Below, one piece after another: positions 23,732 to 33,858 of a stretch of DNA of 64,000 bases; positions within the stretch are counted from its first letter, which is position 1, and each line of letters begins with the position of its first letter. The position numbers and the translations under genes were made by a program. The DNA comes from Ancylothrix sp. D3o (GTDB lineage: Bacteria; Cyanobacteriota; Cyanobacteriia; Cyanobacteriales; Oscillatoriaceae). The stretch spans positions 124,001-188,000 of the forward strand of contig NZ_JAMXEX010000001.1 in assembly GCF_025370775.1 (NCBI RefSeq), read 5' to 3'. Below the pieces are notes generated by a model that saw nothing but the letters and a program-made list of their open reading frames with translations, searched no databases and was not told the DNA's origin.

Positions 23732-23753
23732 GTGGGGCAGGCATCTTGCCTGC
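23732..23753. repeat. Dispersed palindromic repeat, copy 1
   Basis: Contains GGCAGGCATCTTGCCTGC, a short hairpin. An identical 22-base copy lies at 46514-46535. Both are directly after stop codons. Confidence 0.8.
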
Positions 23754-23773
23754 TATACATCTGCGGTTAAAAA

Positions 23774-24613
23774 CTACTCATGGGTCTTCCCATCCGGCAT
23801 AATAGCCCCCGTCAGATCAGCATCCCGCAAATTCACCCGCACCAAATTTGTATCAATCAAAATAGCATCCCGCAAAATCGCCCCGGTCAAATTCGACCAA
23901 CTCAACTTAGCGCGATACAAAGTAGCCCCCGTCAGATTCACCTCCCGCAAAGTAGACCAACTCACATTAGTACCCCGTAACTGAGCCTTAGTCAAATTCG
24001 CGCCCGCCAAATTAGAACCACTCAACTTAGCCCGACTTAAATTAGCCCGATTCAAATTAGCCCCGCTCAAAGTCGCGCCATTGAGAATAGCATTTGTTAA
24101 ATTTGCCCCCTCCAAATTCGAGTAAGAAAGGATGGTAATAGTCATATTTGCCCCCTCCAGAATAGCGCGACTCAAATCAGCTTCCGTAATAATTGAGCGG
24201 CTCAAATTCGCATCTGTTAAATTTGCCGAACGTAAATTAATCTTGCTCAACTTTGCCTCAGAAACAATCGCACTCGTCAAATCGCAGCCTTGCAAATTCG
24301 CCTCACTCAAATTGGCCCGGCTCAAATTTGTTTCTCGCAGATCCGCTTTTTCCACAGTAGCCACACTCAAATCTGCCCCGATCAAATTCATTTCGCTCAA
24401 CATCGCACCACTGAGATCCGCCGTATGAAGATTCGCTTCTCGCAAATTTGATCGCACCAATTTTGCATTTCGCAAATTCGCCCCACTCAGGTTAGCATCG
24501 CGCAAATTTGCCCCGCTCAAATCTACACCTTCAAGATTCGCACCAATCAATCGTAGACTGCGAAAATCTCGTTCTCCGTCGGCATATTTTTGTATAATTT
24601 CGCTGACATCCAT
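23774..24613 (-). CDS. Pentapeptide-repeat protein
   Basis: 279 residues. After about 18 residues the protein is almost entirely A(D/N)Lxx pentapeptides (about 45 units, for example ANLRDANLSGANLRNAKL), which form a right-handed quadrilateral beta helix. No extra domain is visible. Function in cyanobacteria is varied and mostly unknown. The N-terminal helix (DVSEIIQKYADGERDFRSL) is typical of this subgroup. Convergent with the deacetylase gene. Confidence 0.92.
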   Translation of the reverse strand: MDVSEIIQKYADGERDFRSLRLIGANLEGVDLSGANLRDANLSGANLRNAKLVRSNLREANLHTADLSGAMLSEMNLIGADLSVATVEKADLRETNLSRANLSEANLQGCDLTSAIVSEAKLSKINLRSANLTDANLSRSIITEADLSRAILEGANMTITILSYSNLEGANLTNAILNGATLSGANLNRANLSRAKLSGSNLAGANLTKAQLRGTNVSWSTLREVNLTGATLYRAKLSWSNLTGAILRDAILIDTNLVRVNLRDADLTGAIMPDGKTHE

Positions 24614-24990
24614 AGATTTTACGCACCTTTTATAAAGTTATAACTTTAAGTGTTAGATAGTTTGTGTGTTAACAAGAAAACAGAAAACAGGTTTTCTCGC
24701 AGCAGCCAGAAAAATACCGCTCAACAGACAAACGAAGACAGTAGTTTATCTAGTTTGTAAGCTGTCCCCCACTTCCTCATAATTTTCTCTAAACAAACCA
24801 TTACAATCACCGAGATAACACAAAAATCAGCGCAAACGATCCAACCTTCTGAGACAATCAGAAATAGCAGTCAGCGGTCAACGAGTTAGCAATTCCCGCG
24901 CAACAGTCATTCGACCAATTCACGAGGCTAACCTTTAACCGAAATTCAACCCCTGATCTGCCCCATCGCTTAGAGACAAAGGAAGCACCG
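24614..24990. promoter_or_regulatory. Divergent intergenic region upstream of ilvD
   Basis: 377 bases between the divergent pentapeptide gene and ilvD. It should carry both promoters. I see no riboswitch, attenuator or repeat that I can support. Confidence 0.4.
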
Positions 24991-26679
24991 ATGCCAGACA
25001 ATCTGAGAAGCCAAGCTATAACCCAAGGAGTCCAGCGCAGTCCCAACCGGGCCATGCTACGGGCTGTTGGTTTTGGAGATAACGATTTCACCAAACCCAT
25101 TATCGGGATCGCCAATGGTTACAGTACCATCACTCCCTGTAACATGGGAATCAATACCCTCGCCTTACGAGCAGAATCAGCCGCAAGATCAGCCGGTGCT
25201 ATGCCGCAACTGTTTGGTACCATCACGATCAGCGACGGGATCTCAATGGGTACCGAAGGCATGAAATATTCCCTCGTCTCCCGCGAAGTTATTGCCGACA
25301 GCATCGAAACTGTTTGCAATGGTCAAAGTATGGATGCCGTTCTTGCCATTGGTGGCTGTGATAAAAATATGCCAGGGGCAATGATTGCTATGGCACGCCT
25401 CAATATTCCCTCAATTTTTGTCTATGGCGGTACGATTAAACCTGGACACCACAACGGACGCGATTTAACGGTTGTTAGCTCTTTTGAAGCTGTTGGCGAA
25501 TACAGCGCTGGCAAAATTGATGAGTCTGAATTAACAGAAGTTGAGCGCAAAGCTTGTCCGGGGGCCGGCTCTTGTGGTGGAATGTACACGGCTAATACCA
25601 TGTCAAGCGCTTTTGAAGCTATGGGCATGAGTTTGATGTACTCTTCGACAATGGCGGCTGAAGATGAAGAAAAGGCGGAAAGTGCCGAAAAGTCTGCCTA
25701 CGTTTTGGTGGAGGCTGTTAAAAATCAAATCCTCCCCCGCGATATTTTGACGCGCAAGGCTTTTGAAAATGCTATCGCTGTGATTATGGCGGTGGGTGGT
25801 AGTACGAATGCGGTTTTGCATTTATTGGCGATTTCTCGCGCTATTGGGGTGCCTCTGACTCTTGATGATTTTGAAGTTATCCGCGCTAAGGTGCCGGTTT
25901 TATGTGACCTTAAGCCTAGTGGCCGGTATGTGGCGACTGATCTACACAAGGCCGGTGGTATTCCTCAAGTGATGAAGATGTTGTTGGCGCATGGGTTGCT
26001 TCACGGCGATGCGTTGACAATTACCGGCCAAACTATTGAGCAAGTTTTGGCAGATGTTCCTTCTGAACCTTCGCCAAATCAAGATGTGATTCGTCCTTGG
26101 GATAATCCTATGTATGCTCAAGGTCATTTGGCGATTTTACGCGGTAATTTGGCTACAGAAGGCGCGGTGGCAAAAATCACTGGCGTTAAGGTTGCTTCTA
26201 TCACCGGCCCGGCTAGAGTGTTTGACTCTGAGGAAGAGTGTTTGCTGGCAATTCTTGATGGCACTATTAAGGCCGGTGATGTGGTTGTTGTGCGCTATGA
26301 AGGGCCGAAGGGTGGCCCCGGTATGCGGGAAATGCTTGCTCCTACTTCGGCTATTATTGGGGCCGGTTTGGGTGATAAGGTTGGTTTGATTACGGATGGC
26401 CGGTTCTCTGGTGGGACCTATGGCTTGGTGGTAGGTCATGTGGCGCCGGAGGCTGCGGTTGGCGGTACGATTGCTTTGGTGCAAGAAGGCGATACGATTA
26501 CTATTGATGCGTCTGCGCGTTCGCTCCATCTGCATATTTCTGATCAGGAGTTGGCTGCTCGCCGTGAGAAGTGGCAACCTCGTCCTCCTCGTTATACGAA
26601 GGGGATTTTGGGTAAGTATGCTAAGTTGGTTTCTTCTAGCAGTTTGGGGGCTGTGACTGATTTAGATTTGTTTATTTAG
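24991..26679 (+). CDS. ilvD: Dihydroxy-acid dehydratase
   Basis: 562 residues, full length for the family. It converts 2,3-dihydroxy-isovalerate and 2,3-dihydroxy-3-methylvalerate to the 2-oxo acids of valine and isoleucine synthesis. Iron-sulphur cysteines are in [17 protein letters not shown] and [16 protein letters not shown]; the C-terminal SxGGTYG motif (RFSGGTYG) is present. Monocistronic. With leuA 3 kb away, it makes this stretch rich in branched-chain amino-acid genes. Confidence 0.97.
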   Translation: MPDNLRSQAITQGVQRSPNRAMLRAVGFGDNDFTKPIIGIANGYSTITPCNMGINTLALRAESAARSAGAMPQLFGTITISDGISMGTEGMKYSLVSREVIADSIETVCNGQSMDAVLAIGGCDKNMPGAMIAMARLNIPSIFVYGGTIKPGHHNGRDLTVVSSFEAVGEYSAGKIDESELTEVERKACPGAGSCGGMYTANTMSSAFEAMGMSLMYSSTMAAEDEEKAESAEKSAYVLVEAVKNQILPRDILTRKAFENAIAVIMAVGGSTNAVLHLLAISRAIGVPLTLDDFEVIRAKVPVLCDLKPSGRYVATDLHKAGGIPQVMKMLLAHGLLHGDALTITGQTIEQVLADVPSEPSPNQDVIRPWDNPMYAQGHLAILRGNLATEGAVAKITGVKVASITGPARVFDSEEECLLAILDGTIKAGDVVVVRYEGPKGGPGMREMLAPTSAIIGAGLGDKVGLITDGRFSGGTYGLVVGHVAPEAAVGGTIALVQEGDTITIDASARSLHLHISDQELAARREKWQPRPPRYTKGILGKYAKLVSSSSLGAVTDLDLFI

Positions 26680-26706
26680 GCCGGTTGGGGGGATTTTTAA
26701 TTCCTC

Positions 26707-26740
26707 TGTAGTTGCGCTTTAGCGCTAAAGCGCAACTACA
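26707..26740. repeat. 34-bp perfect palindrome between convergent genes
   Basis: TGTAGTTGCGCTTTAGC followed by its exact reverse complement. It lies between the stops of ilvD and the DUF2157 gene and may end both transcripts, although no T-run follows. One half also occurs at 22743-22763. Confidence 0.9.
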
Positions 26741-26762
26741 TAACTGTGTTGTCCTAAAGAAT

Positions 26763-27812
26763 TTAACCGGCATCTTTTTCTCTGATTTCTCTGTTTCTTT
26801 GAGACAACCACCGGAGCATTCTATTTTGGCGTTGCCGGTGCCGGTTTTGGGAAATAAAAATTCCTAAGCCAAGGATGATGAAGCCTAAAAGACTTAAAGC
26901 TACGGGTAAGAAAATGGTATTTTTAAAGAAGCTGTAGGCAACCTGATAAAGATATCCCAATACTCCCACTCCTCCAAATAATAGAAAAACTTTCCGTTTT
27001 AACAAGGCTGAGAGAACTATTAACCCTAGGTTGATTAAGAAGTAAAGAAACCGCTGAAGTTGATCTTCTCCTCCCATTAAGGTAATGCCACTCCAAAAGG
27101 AGAGTAAACCGAAAAAATACAACCAAAAAGCATAATCAGGAGCGTTTTTTTTCTCGCGTAAATCTATTCCATAAGCGACGACTAAACAAGTTAATCCAAA
27201 CCACAGACAAACTAAAAGTTGTTGTTCCCAAGTTAGCTCTATTTGACCTAAAAGCAAGGGCGTAAAATCAATCGCCATTAACCATAAGCACAAAATTATG
27301 GGGACGGTGAGTAAGGGTAAGGGAATAATTTTTAAGCTGCAAAAGGCTGTTAAAATGGTTGTTAATTCGATGACAAACCAACTTTTTTTTACCCATAAAT
27401 AATATTCCTGATAGTTGCCGGCTTCGTTTTGCGGCCATACACCGGCCCACATTTGCAACCCATAAACGGCAACTGGTGTTAAGCAAACTGCCAGCATCAC
27501 TAATAACCCTCCCAAAACTCGCCGGTTTTGTTTGTGCCACAACCAACTACCAGCCACAACAAAACAAGCTGCATAAAATATTGCTGTTATGGAAATGCCG
27601 GTGCCGCCAAAAGGATACCAAACGGCGCTCATTAACCAACTCATGCTTGCAATGACGATTGCTATACCAAGAGCATAGGCAATAGCGGCTAAGTCGTATT
27701 TTGGGCGATTTTGCACGCGGTTATGAAGCGCTTGCCAAAGCGTTTCAGCCTGTTCGGGTGTTAGTAACCCCTCAGAGGCGCAAGCGTGAAAATCTTCTTT
27801 AGAAATTTTCAT
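26763..27812 (-). CDS. DUF2157 membrane protein
   Basis: 349 residues. A soluble N-terminal segment (KISKEDFHACASEGLLTPEQAETLWQAL) matches the DUF2157 start. About nine hydrophobic helices follow (from residue 40 to about 330), and a basic cytoplasmic tail ends the protein. Function unknown; an integral inner-membrane protein. The leader contains no signal. Convergent with ilvD. Confidence 0.85.
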   Translation of the reverse strand: MKISKEDFHACASEGLLTPEQAETLWQALHNRVQNRPKYDLAAIAYALGIAIVIASMSWLMSAVWYPFGGTGISITAIFYAACFVVAGSWLWHKQNRRVLGGLLVMLAVCLTPVAVYGLQMWAGVWPQNEAGNYQEYYLWVKKSWFVIELTTILTAFCSLKIIPLPLLTVPIILCLWLMAIDFTPLLLGQIELTWEQQLLVCLWFGLTCLVVAYGIDLREKKNAPDYAFWLYFFGLLSFWSGITLMGGEDQLQRFLYFLINLGLIVLSALLKRKVFLLFGGVGVLGYLYQVAYSFFKNTIFLPVALSLLGFIILGLGIFISQNRHRQRQNRMLRWLSQRNREIREKDAG

Positions 27813-28112
27813 GCAGAATCATTGATAGAAGATCGCTAACCAGTATTTTAGATTTTAAATTTTAGCGTTTAAATTATGGTTTGGTTAAAAAAGGCTCCTG
27901 ACTTTTGGCCTATTTCTTGGAAAGTTCACTAATTTTAGCAAGATTTGGGGCTTTTTTTTAAGCTAATTTTTTCAAAAATATTCCTATTTATTCTGCACTG
28001 GGAGGGTTGATAAAAAAACTTTCTTAGCTTTGGAAAAACCGCCAACTATCTAACAAAAAAAAGGGGTGCGAACCGGCACCCCAAAAAACATAAAGCATTA
28101 AAATCTAAACAG
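27813..28112. other. Intergenic region after leuA
   Basis: 300 bases: the promoter region of the DUF2157 gene is at its right of transcription, and the leuA terminator (28054-28088) at the other end. Otherwise AT-rich, with no gene. Confidence 0.5.
28054..28088 (-). terminator. Rho-independent terminator of leuA
   Basis: On the minus strand GGGGTGC pairs with GCACCCC around six bases and is followed by eight T. It lies 25 bases after the leuA stop. Confidence 0.9.
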
Positions 28113-29711
28113 TTAAGAAGCTGTCGCCGCAGGTGTTGTTTTAGGCGCATTCAAAGCCACATAAAGCCGGTTAAGAGCATTGACATAAGCATGAGCCGAA
28201 GCAACGATGATATCTGTATTGGCGGCACGACCAGAATAAACTTGTCCATTGTGACGCAAACGTATTGTCACTTCTCCCAAGGCATCAATACCGGCTGTGA
28301 CGGACTGTACAGAAAACTCGATGAGTTCGTTGGGTACGTTAACGACGCGGTTGATTGCTCGGTAAACGGCATCCACCGGCCCGGTACCTATGGCTGCATC
28401 GGTTAATTCTTCTCCGGCGGGTGTTCTCAAGGTGACGGTAGCGGTCGGGCGTGCGCGGTCGCCGCAAGACACTTGCACGAGTTCGAGGCGGAACATTTCG
28501 GGGGGTTGTTGAATTTCATCGTTGACGATGGACTCAAGATCCCAATCAGTGATTTCTTTTTTCTTGTCGGCAAAAGTTTTAAATTTCAAGAATGCGTTAT
28601 TAAGTTCGGTGTCTAACAATTCATAACCCAATTCTTTGAGGCGAGTTTGGAAGGCGTGCCGGCCTGAATGTTTGCCCAAAACAATTTGATTATCGGTTAA
28701 TCCGATTAATTGGGCATCCATAATTTCATAGGTTAATTTATGTTTTAATACGCCGTCTTGGTGGATGCCAGATTCGTGTGCGAAGGCGTTTGCGCCGACA
28801 ATTGCTTTATTAGGTTGTACCAACATTCCTGTTAAGTTGGAAACCAAACGCGAGGTTTTATAAATTTGTTTGGTGTCAATATTGGTGAGGGGTTCTTCGC
28901 TGTCTGCGGGCCGGCCAAAGAAGGGATTAAAGTATTGCCGGCGGACGTGCAATGCCATCACTAATTCTTCTAAGGCGGCGTTGCCGGCTCGTTCGCCAAT
29001 GCCGTTGATGGTGCATTCAAGCTGGCGGGCTCCGTTTTTAACGGCTTCGAGGAAGTTGGCAACTGCTAAGCCTAAATCGTTGTGACCATGTACTGAAATA
29101 ATTGCAGAATCAATATTGCGGACGTTTTCTTTGATGCCGCGAATTAAGTCACCAAATTCTGAGGGTGTGAGGTAGCCAACGGTGTCGGGGATATTAATAG
29201 TTTTGGCACCGGCGGCGATGGCTTTTTCTAATACTTCGTACAAAAATTTTGGTTCACTGCGACCGGCATCTTCGGGGGAAAATTCGACATCATCGACAAA
29301 AGTTTTGGCATAACTAACCATTTCTTCGGCGATGGCGATGACTTCGTTTCTGTTTTTTCTGAGTTTGTATTCGAGGTGAATATCGGAGGTTGCAATAAAG
29401 GTGTGGATGCGGGGTTTGGCGGCGGCTTTAACGGCTTTGGCGCAGGCTTCGATGTCTTGAAAGGTGGCGCGGGCTAAACCGCAGATAATGGGGCCGGTTT
29501 CGGTGCCGACGGTGGCGGCAATTTTATGGACTGCTTCAAAGTCGCCGGGGCTGGCGTAGGGAAAGCCGGCTTCGATGACATCGACTCCGAGTTTAGCGAG
29601 TTGGCGGGCGATGGTGAGTTTTTCTTCGACGTTTAAGGTGGCGCCTGGGGACTGTTCGCCGTCGCGGAGGGTTGTGTCAAAAAAGATGATCCGGTCTTGG
29701 TGGTGACTCAT
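28113..29711 (-). CDS. leuA: 2-isopropylmalate synthase
   Basis: 532 residues, the LeuA type 1 length. It condenses acetyl-CoA with 2-oxoisovalerate, the first step of leucine synthesis. Visible motifs: [12 protein letters not shown] (metal and substrate binding), [14 protein letters not shown] (HxH metal ligands) and NGIGERAGN. The C-terminal part (about 390-520) is the allosteric leucine-binding domain. No leader peptide or T-box-like attenuator is visible upstream. Terminated by a strong hairpin. Confidence 0.97.
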   Translation of the reverse strand: MSHHQDRIIFFDTTLRDGEQSPGATLNVEEKLTIARQLAKLGVDVIEAGFPYASPGDFEAVHKIAATVGTETGPIICGLARATFQDIEACAKAVKAAAKPRIHTFIATSDIHLEYKLRKNRNEVIAIAEEMVSYAKTFVDDVEFSPEDAGRSEPKFLYEVLEKAIAAGAKTINIPDTVGYLTPSEFGDLIRGIKENVRNIDSAIISVHGHNDLGLAVANFLEAVKNGARQLECTINGIGERAGNAALEELVMALHVRRQYFNPFFGRPADSEEPLTNIDTKQIYKTSRLVSNLTGMLVQPNKAIVGANAFAHESGIHQDGVLKHKLTYEIMDAQLIGLTDNQIVLGKHSGRHAFQTRLKELGYELLDTELNNAFLKFKTFADKKKEITDWDLESIVNDEIQQPPEMFRLELVQVSCGDRARPTATVTLRTPAGEELTDAAIGTGPVDAVYRAINRVVNVPNELIEFSVQSVTAGIDALGEVTIRLRHNGQVYSGRAANTDIIVASAHAYVNALNRLYVALNAPKTTPAATAS

Positions 29712-29846
29712 TGTTTGATTTGGGGTTTTGGGTAAGTAAAATTGGTATTTGTCAATTGACTCTGGACTAATGACTAATGTACGGGCCGGTCTACAAATAT
29801 CTTATCTTTTTTTTTATTAAGGATATCGGTTAACCCACCCCTACGG

Positions 29847-29881
29847 GCTAATGGCTAATGACTAATGAGTAATGATTAATA
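29847..29881. repeat. Five tandem heptamers (short tandem repeat)
   Basis: Units GCTAATG, GCTAATG, ACTAATG, AGTAATG and ATTAATA. A further pair (ACTAATG) lies around 29765-29778. This is the short tandem heptamer type common in filamentous cyanobacteria. Confidence 0.8.
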
Positions 29882-29887
29882 ACTCCT

Positions 29888-30409
29888 TTAATAGTCTAAT
29901 TTTTCGATACTTTCTCGAATTTCGTTGAGGTCGATGTAGCGGTCTGTGGCGTTTCGCAGTTCTCTGGCTATCATTCCTTCTGTGGAGACTACGGTGATGT
30001 GGGTGTTTTTGGAACGCAGTAGCTCGATTGCTCTTTCAAAGTCTCCGTCGCCGCTGAATAATACTACTCGGTCATATTGATCTACGGTGTTAAACATATC
30101 TACGACAATTTCTATATCGAGGTTGGCTTTTTGCGAGTAACGTCCAGAGGAGTCATCATAATATTCTTTGAGGATTTTTGTGCGGACGGTGTAGCCCAGG
30201 CTGATGAGGGCGTCTCGAAAGCCTCGCTGGTCTTGGGGGTCTTTGAGGCCGGTGTACCAGAAGGCGTTGATTAACATTACCTCTTTGTCTTTGTGGGTGA
30301 AGTGTTCTAATACTCTTCTGGGGTCGAAAAACCAGCCGTTTTTTTGCTGTGCGTAGAACATATTGTTTCCGTCTACAAAAATTGAGAGACGGTTCATTGA
30401 ATTACCCAT
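29888..30409 (-). CDS. NYN-domain protein, LabA/DUF88-like
   Basis: 173 residues, almost all one NYN (PIN-like) domain. Acidic residues expected for metal binding are present: SIFVDGNNMFY near the N-terminus, DIEIVVDMFN (about 108) and VLFSGDGDFERAIELL (about 128). LabA of Synechococcus, a relative, affects circadian output; some family members are RNases. Start uncertain between residues 1 and 5. Confidence 0.88.
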   Translation of the reverse strand: MGNSMNRLSIFVDGNNMFYAQQKNGWFFDPRRVLEHFTHKDKEVMLINAFWYTGLKDPQDQRGFRDALISLGYTVRTKILKEYYDDSSGRYSQKANLDIEIVVDMFNTVDQYDRVVLFSGDGDFERAIELLRSKNTHITVVSTEGMIARELRNATDRYIDLNEIRESIEKLDY

Positions 30410-31046
30410 AGAAATTTACTTCTAATATTTGTAGTAGAGATTTTAAGCCGAATATTTTTTTTTCGCAATTTCCTGTTAAAAACTATATGTACTAATATTT
30501 TTTTAGGAAACCGCTTGTTATTGAGCAAGAGCACAAGCCCTGAATCGCTGTTAAGGCAGTTTGGTTAAGTCTGGGTTATTTAGCCGCAGACAAAGGGATT
30601 TTGAGCGATTATGATGCTTTTGTGCAGCAGACGGTGGTCAAGCTATGCACTCAAAGGCTTTCCGAGTTAGATAAGGTTTGGATCTGTTTTTTTAGGCTGC
30701 AAAGCGTAATTTTCATATTTTTTCCGATTTTAACTGAATGTAACAAATGTATCAGTTTTGGGGTTGACGGCAGTTAGGACAGCCAAGAGGCAACGTAGGC
30801 ATCTTGGAGTGACACCCATCAAGTCAACCCCCATCTTTAAACTTTACCTCTATTTGATGATCTGTATTATGCGAGTTGTTTATTTTTGTAGTTACACACT
30901 TGAATCAACATACCACAGATGCTTCTGGGCGAGGAATGGCTAGTAATCTCAGGCATTTTTGATGCTGTCCCTGGTGTGTGGGGTTCCGGGGTTTTGTGGG
31001 CGAAGGCTTGGACTGGCCACGTCCGGCCCCTGCCTTGGCGGCTTTT
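30410..31046. other. Intergenic region with a stem-loop element
   Basis: 637 bases without a convincing gene. The candidate structure at 30760-30831 is listed separately. A stretch near 30590-30690 reads as an open fragment with no start, and I could not assign it. Confidence 0.4.
30760..30831. other. Candidate structured RNA or small mobile element
   Basis: GGGGTTGAC (30760-30768) pairs with GTCAACCCC (30823-30831), enclosing a second stem CCAAGA (30783-30788) / TCTTGG (30802-30807). The nested arrangement could be a small RNA or a miniature inverted-repeat element. No target-site duplication was confirmed. Confidence 0.45.
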
Positions 31047-31694
31047 TTAGGCCCGGTTGCTTTCGATTGCCCACCGCGCTAACTCCGTGCGGTTATTGAG
31101 GCTGGTTTTGCCTAGCATATTTGAGACGTGGCTTTCGATGGTTCGTTGGCTGACGTTCATTATTTCTGCAATTTGACGGTTGGCTTTGCCTTGAGCGAGT
31201 AATTGTACGACTTTTAATTCGGTTGGTGTTAAATCTACCTCTGCGGGTACTTGTATTTTGTTTGGGCCGTCGCTGCTTTTATTTTGATGTTGGATCAGTC
31301 GATTGGCTTGTTTGAGAGATGACTCTACTTGTGCGACTAATTCTTCTGGTTCAAAGGGTTTGACCATATACACATCGGCGCCGGTGTTTAAGCCTTTTAC
31401 TCTGTCTTGGCTTTGACCTTTTGCTGAGAGAAATAAAACTGGTATCCAGCTTGTGCGGGGGTCTTCTCTTACGCATCTGACAAATGAATAGCCATCCATT
31501 TCTGGCATCATTACGTCACAGATGATCATGTCTGGCTGTTCTTGTTCGAGAATTTCTAGCGCTTCTCGACCATTTTCTGCTGTGATGACTTCATAACCGC
31601 GAAATTCTAAGTAATCTTTGACGAGTAAGATAAGGTTTGGGTCATCGTCAATTAGCAGAAGTCGTTTTTGTTCTCTTGGGCTTGTTTCTTTCAT
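31047..31694 (-). CDS. NarL/FixJ-type response regulator, Ycf29-like
   Basis: 215 residues. The receiver domain (about 10-130) has the acidic pair in LLIDDDP, the phosphoacceptor Asp in MIICDVMMPEMDGY, and Lys in VKPFEPEEL. A LuxR-type HTH follows (about 150-212): LTPTELKVVQLLAQGKANRQIAE then TIESHVSNMLGK. The receiver resembles the Ycf29 proteins of cyanobacteria and red-algal plastids. The kinase partner is not in the window. Monocistronic. Confidence 0.88.
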   Translation of the reverse strand: MKETSPREQKRLLLIDDDPNLILLVKDYLEFRGYEVITAENGREALEILEQEQPDMIICDVMMPEMDGYSFVRCVREDPRTSWIPVLFLSAKGQSQDRVKGLNTGADVYMVKPFEPEELVAQVESSLKQANRLIQHQNKSSDGPNKIQVPAEVDLTPTELKVVQLLAQGKANRQIAEIMNVSQRTIESHVSNMLGKTSLNNRTELARWAIESNRA

Positions 31695-32016
31695 GGGGTG
31701 CTATTTGCCATCTATATATTTGAGGGATTTTGAAAGCTGTTTTCTGATACTAGATATCTTTTTTTGCCTTGCGTCAAGTTCTTAGCAGAGGCCCGCAGAT
31801 AAAGTTGAGAAAACAGTCTTTGCGCTTGAATTTATTTTAACTATTCTGGTATTGTAGTCTTGTCTGCTCTTGTTTGGCTAGAGTCTCCTTTGCTGTGGTG
31901 GGATTGTGGGGCGCTACAAGGTCTTGGGTTTGCTGTTTGCTTAGGGATTTGGAGCGGTGGCTTTTAGATTGTTGATTGGTTTCAATACCAGTGAGTAAAT
32001 TTGTTTATTTTTTAAT
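31695..32016. other. Intergenic region, nothing recognised
   Basis: 322 bases upstream of the response regulator and downstream of the 2Fe-2S protein. T-rich; it should hold the regulator promoter. I see no repeat or RNA. Confidence 0.4.
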
Positions 32017-32535
32017 TCATGCAACTTGATTACAAGGGGTTGCACCTTGGGTTTTACAGCTTTCTTGGTTGTTTTGATGTGGCGCTGCTTTTTCTCCTTT
32101 TAATTGAGATGAGGCATCGGGTAAAGGATGGGTTAAAAATGCGTATTCTTGGACAATTTGGTTGCCGATTAGGTGTTCTGTGATGATTCGCTCGATGACT
32201 TCGGGGGTGGCGCTGTGATACCACACTCCATCTGGATAGATTACCATGATTGGCCCCGAACCGCAGACCCGCAGGCAGTTGGCTTTGGTGCGAAATATAC
32301 AGCTTGGTTGGGTTGGGGTTGGGGCGTCGAGTTTGAGTTGTTTGAGGCGTTTTTTGAGGTATTCCCAGGATTGTATGCTGGCTTGTTTGTCACAGCATTT
32401 GGGGAGGGTTTGATCGGCGCATATAAATATATGTCTCTGAATTTGGGCGAGTCCTAGACTTTGGACGCACGCCTCGAAGGATGGGCCGGTGCAGGTGATT
32501 TCGTTTTGTTGGGGTTGGGATGCCTGTTCATTCAT
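32017..32535 (-). CDS. Thioredoxin-like 2Fe-2S ferredoxin-type protein
   Basis: 172 residues. The cluster cysteines are in [12 protein letters not shown] and [14 protein letters not shown], the pattern of thioredoxin-fold (2Fe-2S) proteins related to NuoE and cyanobacterial ferredoxin-like proteins. The ending [26 protein letters not shown] matches the family closely. The C-terminal 35 residues are polar and disordered. Electron partner unknown; a soluble cytoplasmic protein. Monocistronic. Confidence 0.88.
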   Translation of the reverse strand: MNEQASQPQQNEITCTGPSFEACVQSLGLAQIQRHIFICADQTLPKCCDKQASIQSWEYLKKRLKQLKLDAPTPTQPSCIFRTKANCLRVCGSGPIMVIYPDGVWYHSATPEVIERIITEHLIGNQIVQEYAFLTHPLPDASSQLKGEKAAPHQNNQESCKTQGATPCNQVA

Positions 32536-33858
32536 GGTGCAAGGATTGTCGATTGTTTTTTATCTTCTCTCTATTATTCTATTTTTGCTGGCGTCACCGG
32601 CATCTTTGGGAGAATCAAACCGGCACCGGTGGAAAAAAAAGCCGGCTGCGATCACCGGCACTGTTGGAAGAATCAATCACCACCAACTAATTAGCCCGTC
32701 GCCACTCCCTGATCAACTCCCTAAATAAAAGTTTGACGGCTTTGGCACAGCACCGGTTTTGAGTAATTTGATTGAGTGGGCCGCGAATGTTTCCTTTTAA
32801 CTTTGCCGAAAGCGGTTTTGTTTAACTTCTGAATCTGTGCCGCCTTGCCGGTGCGCTGTAATGATTCTCTTAATAACTTGATGTTGGGGTTTTTGGTTGG
32901 TTTGCAGTATTACCAGAAATCTAAAAAATTTTGCACATCTCGAAATTTTCAAATATTTTTTTAGGGTATTTTATAGCTCTTAAACCTCAGAGAGAATGCC
33001 GACTTTTCTCGCTTTAGGCGGTTCCTAAGAAAGTTTTTGATGTTGTAATTGCTAAGAAAAGAGAGGCTTTTTATCTAGGTCATTTCCTAGTTATTTATTG
33101 ATTAATTTGTTGGTAATGATGGGTTTAATGAGATTTGTGAAAGCCAAAATAATGCGTTGCTTTATTCACTACTATTATGGAAATTAATCTAATTGAGAAA
33201 CGCTATAGGGCCGTTTTTTTGATATGGCTTGAGTATTTTTTGGATGTTGAATACTTTACATTGAACTAAGCTTTTTTAAACATAGAAAAACAAAAGGGAT
33301 AGGCTTTTAAGGTTGAATTAGGCTGATCTACTTACATCATCCGGCAATGCAAGGCCAAAAAAGTGCTTTGCTGCCTTTTGTCGCCTGTTGTGTTTTTGGT
33401 AAAAATTTGAGTCCGTTTGTCCGGTACGGAAAGTTTTGCCGGTGAACGACTTAGGTTAGGATAAGTATTAAGTCACAAGCTGAGGAACGCAAGGGAGAAT
33501 TACAAGACTTTAAAGTTGCAATTTTAAATGGTAGATGGCCGTAAAAATATAGCTACCCGTCATCTGTCTTTCCGATTTTCTATTGGTTGGTTTAAAAAAC
33601 TAAAAAATGCCAATTTATTTGTCGTTTATTTGATGTCAAGAATGAAGATATGGGCGTTATGAGGCTGCATCAAAAGTTGCGAAAACATTGGTTTCGGCGG
33701 TAGGAGAGAAAGCCTAAGATTCTTTACCTAAACTCGCCGATGATTTTAAAGTTTAAGTTTTCCTGGAAAAATTCTTTTTAAATTTTTTGTCATCAAATTT
33801 ATAAAATAATAGGGGTGTTATTGTTAATTTGATTTTTTTGTGAGGAAATAATAATCTT
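32536..33858. other. Long gene-free interval
   Basis: 1323 bases with no convincing coding region on either strand; the small frames lack start sites and have no coding character. The right end must contain the promoter of the cyclase operon. It could hold decayed genes or small RNAs. Confidence 0.5.

Noticed and set aside
24132-24428. 98-residue frame opposite the pentapeptide-repeat gene
   Set aside because: It is itself repetitive because it mirrors the pentapeptide DNA; no independent support.
26137-26577. 146-residue minus-strand frame opposite ilvD
   Set aside because: Codon-mirror of ilvD with basic low-complexity composition.
30758-30943. Short plus-strand frame in the gap before the response regulator
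   Set aside because: No coding character; overlaps the stem element, which better explains the sequence.
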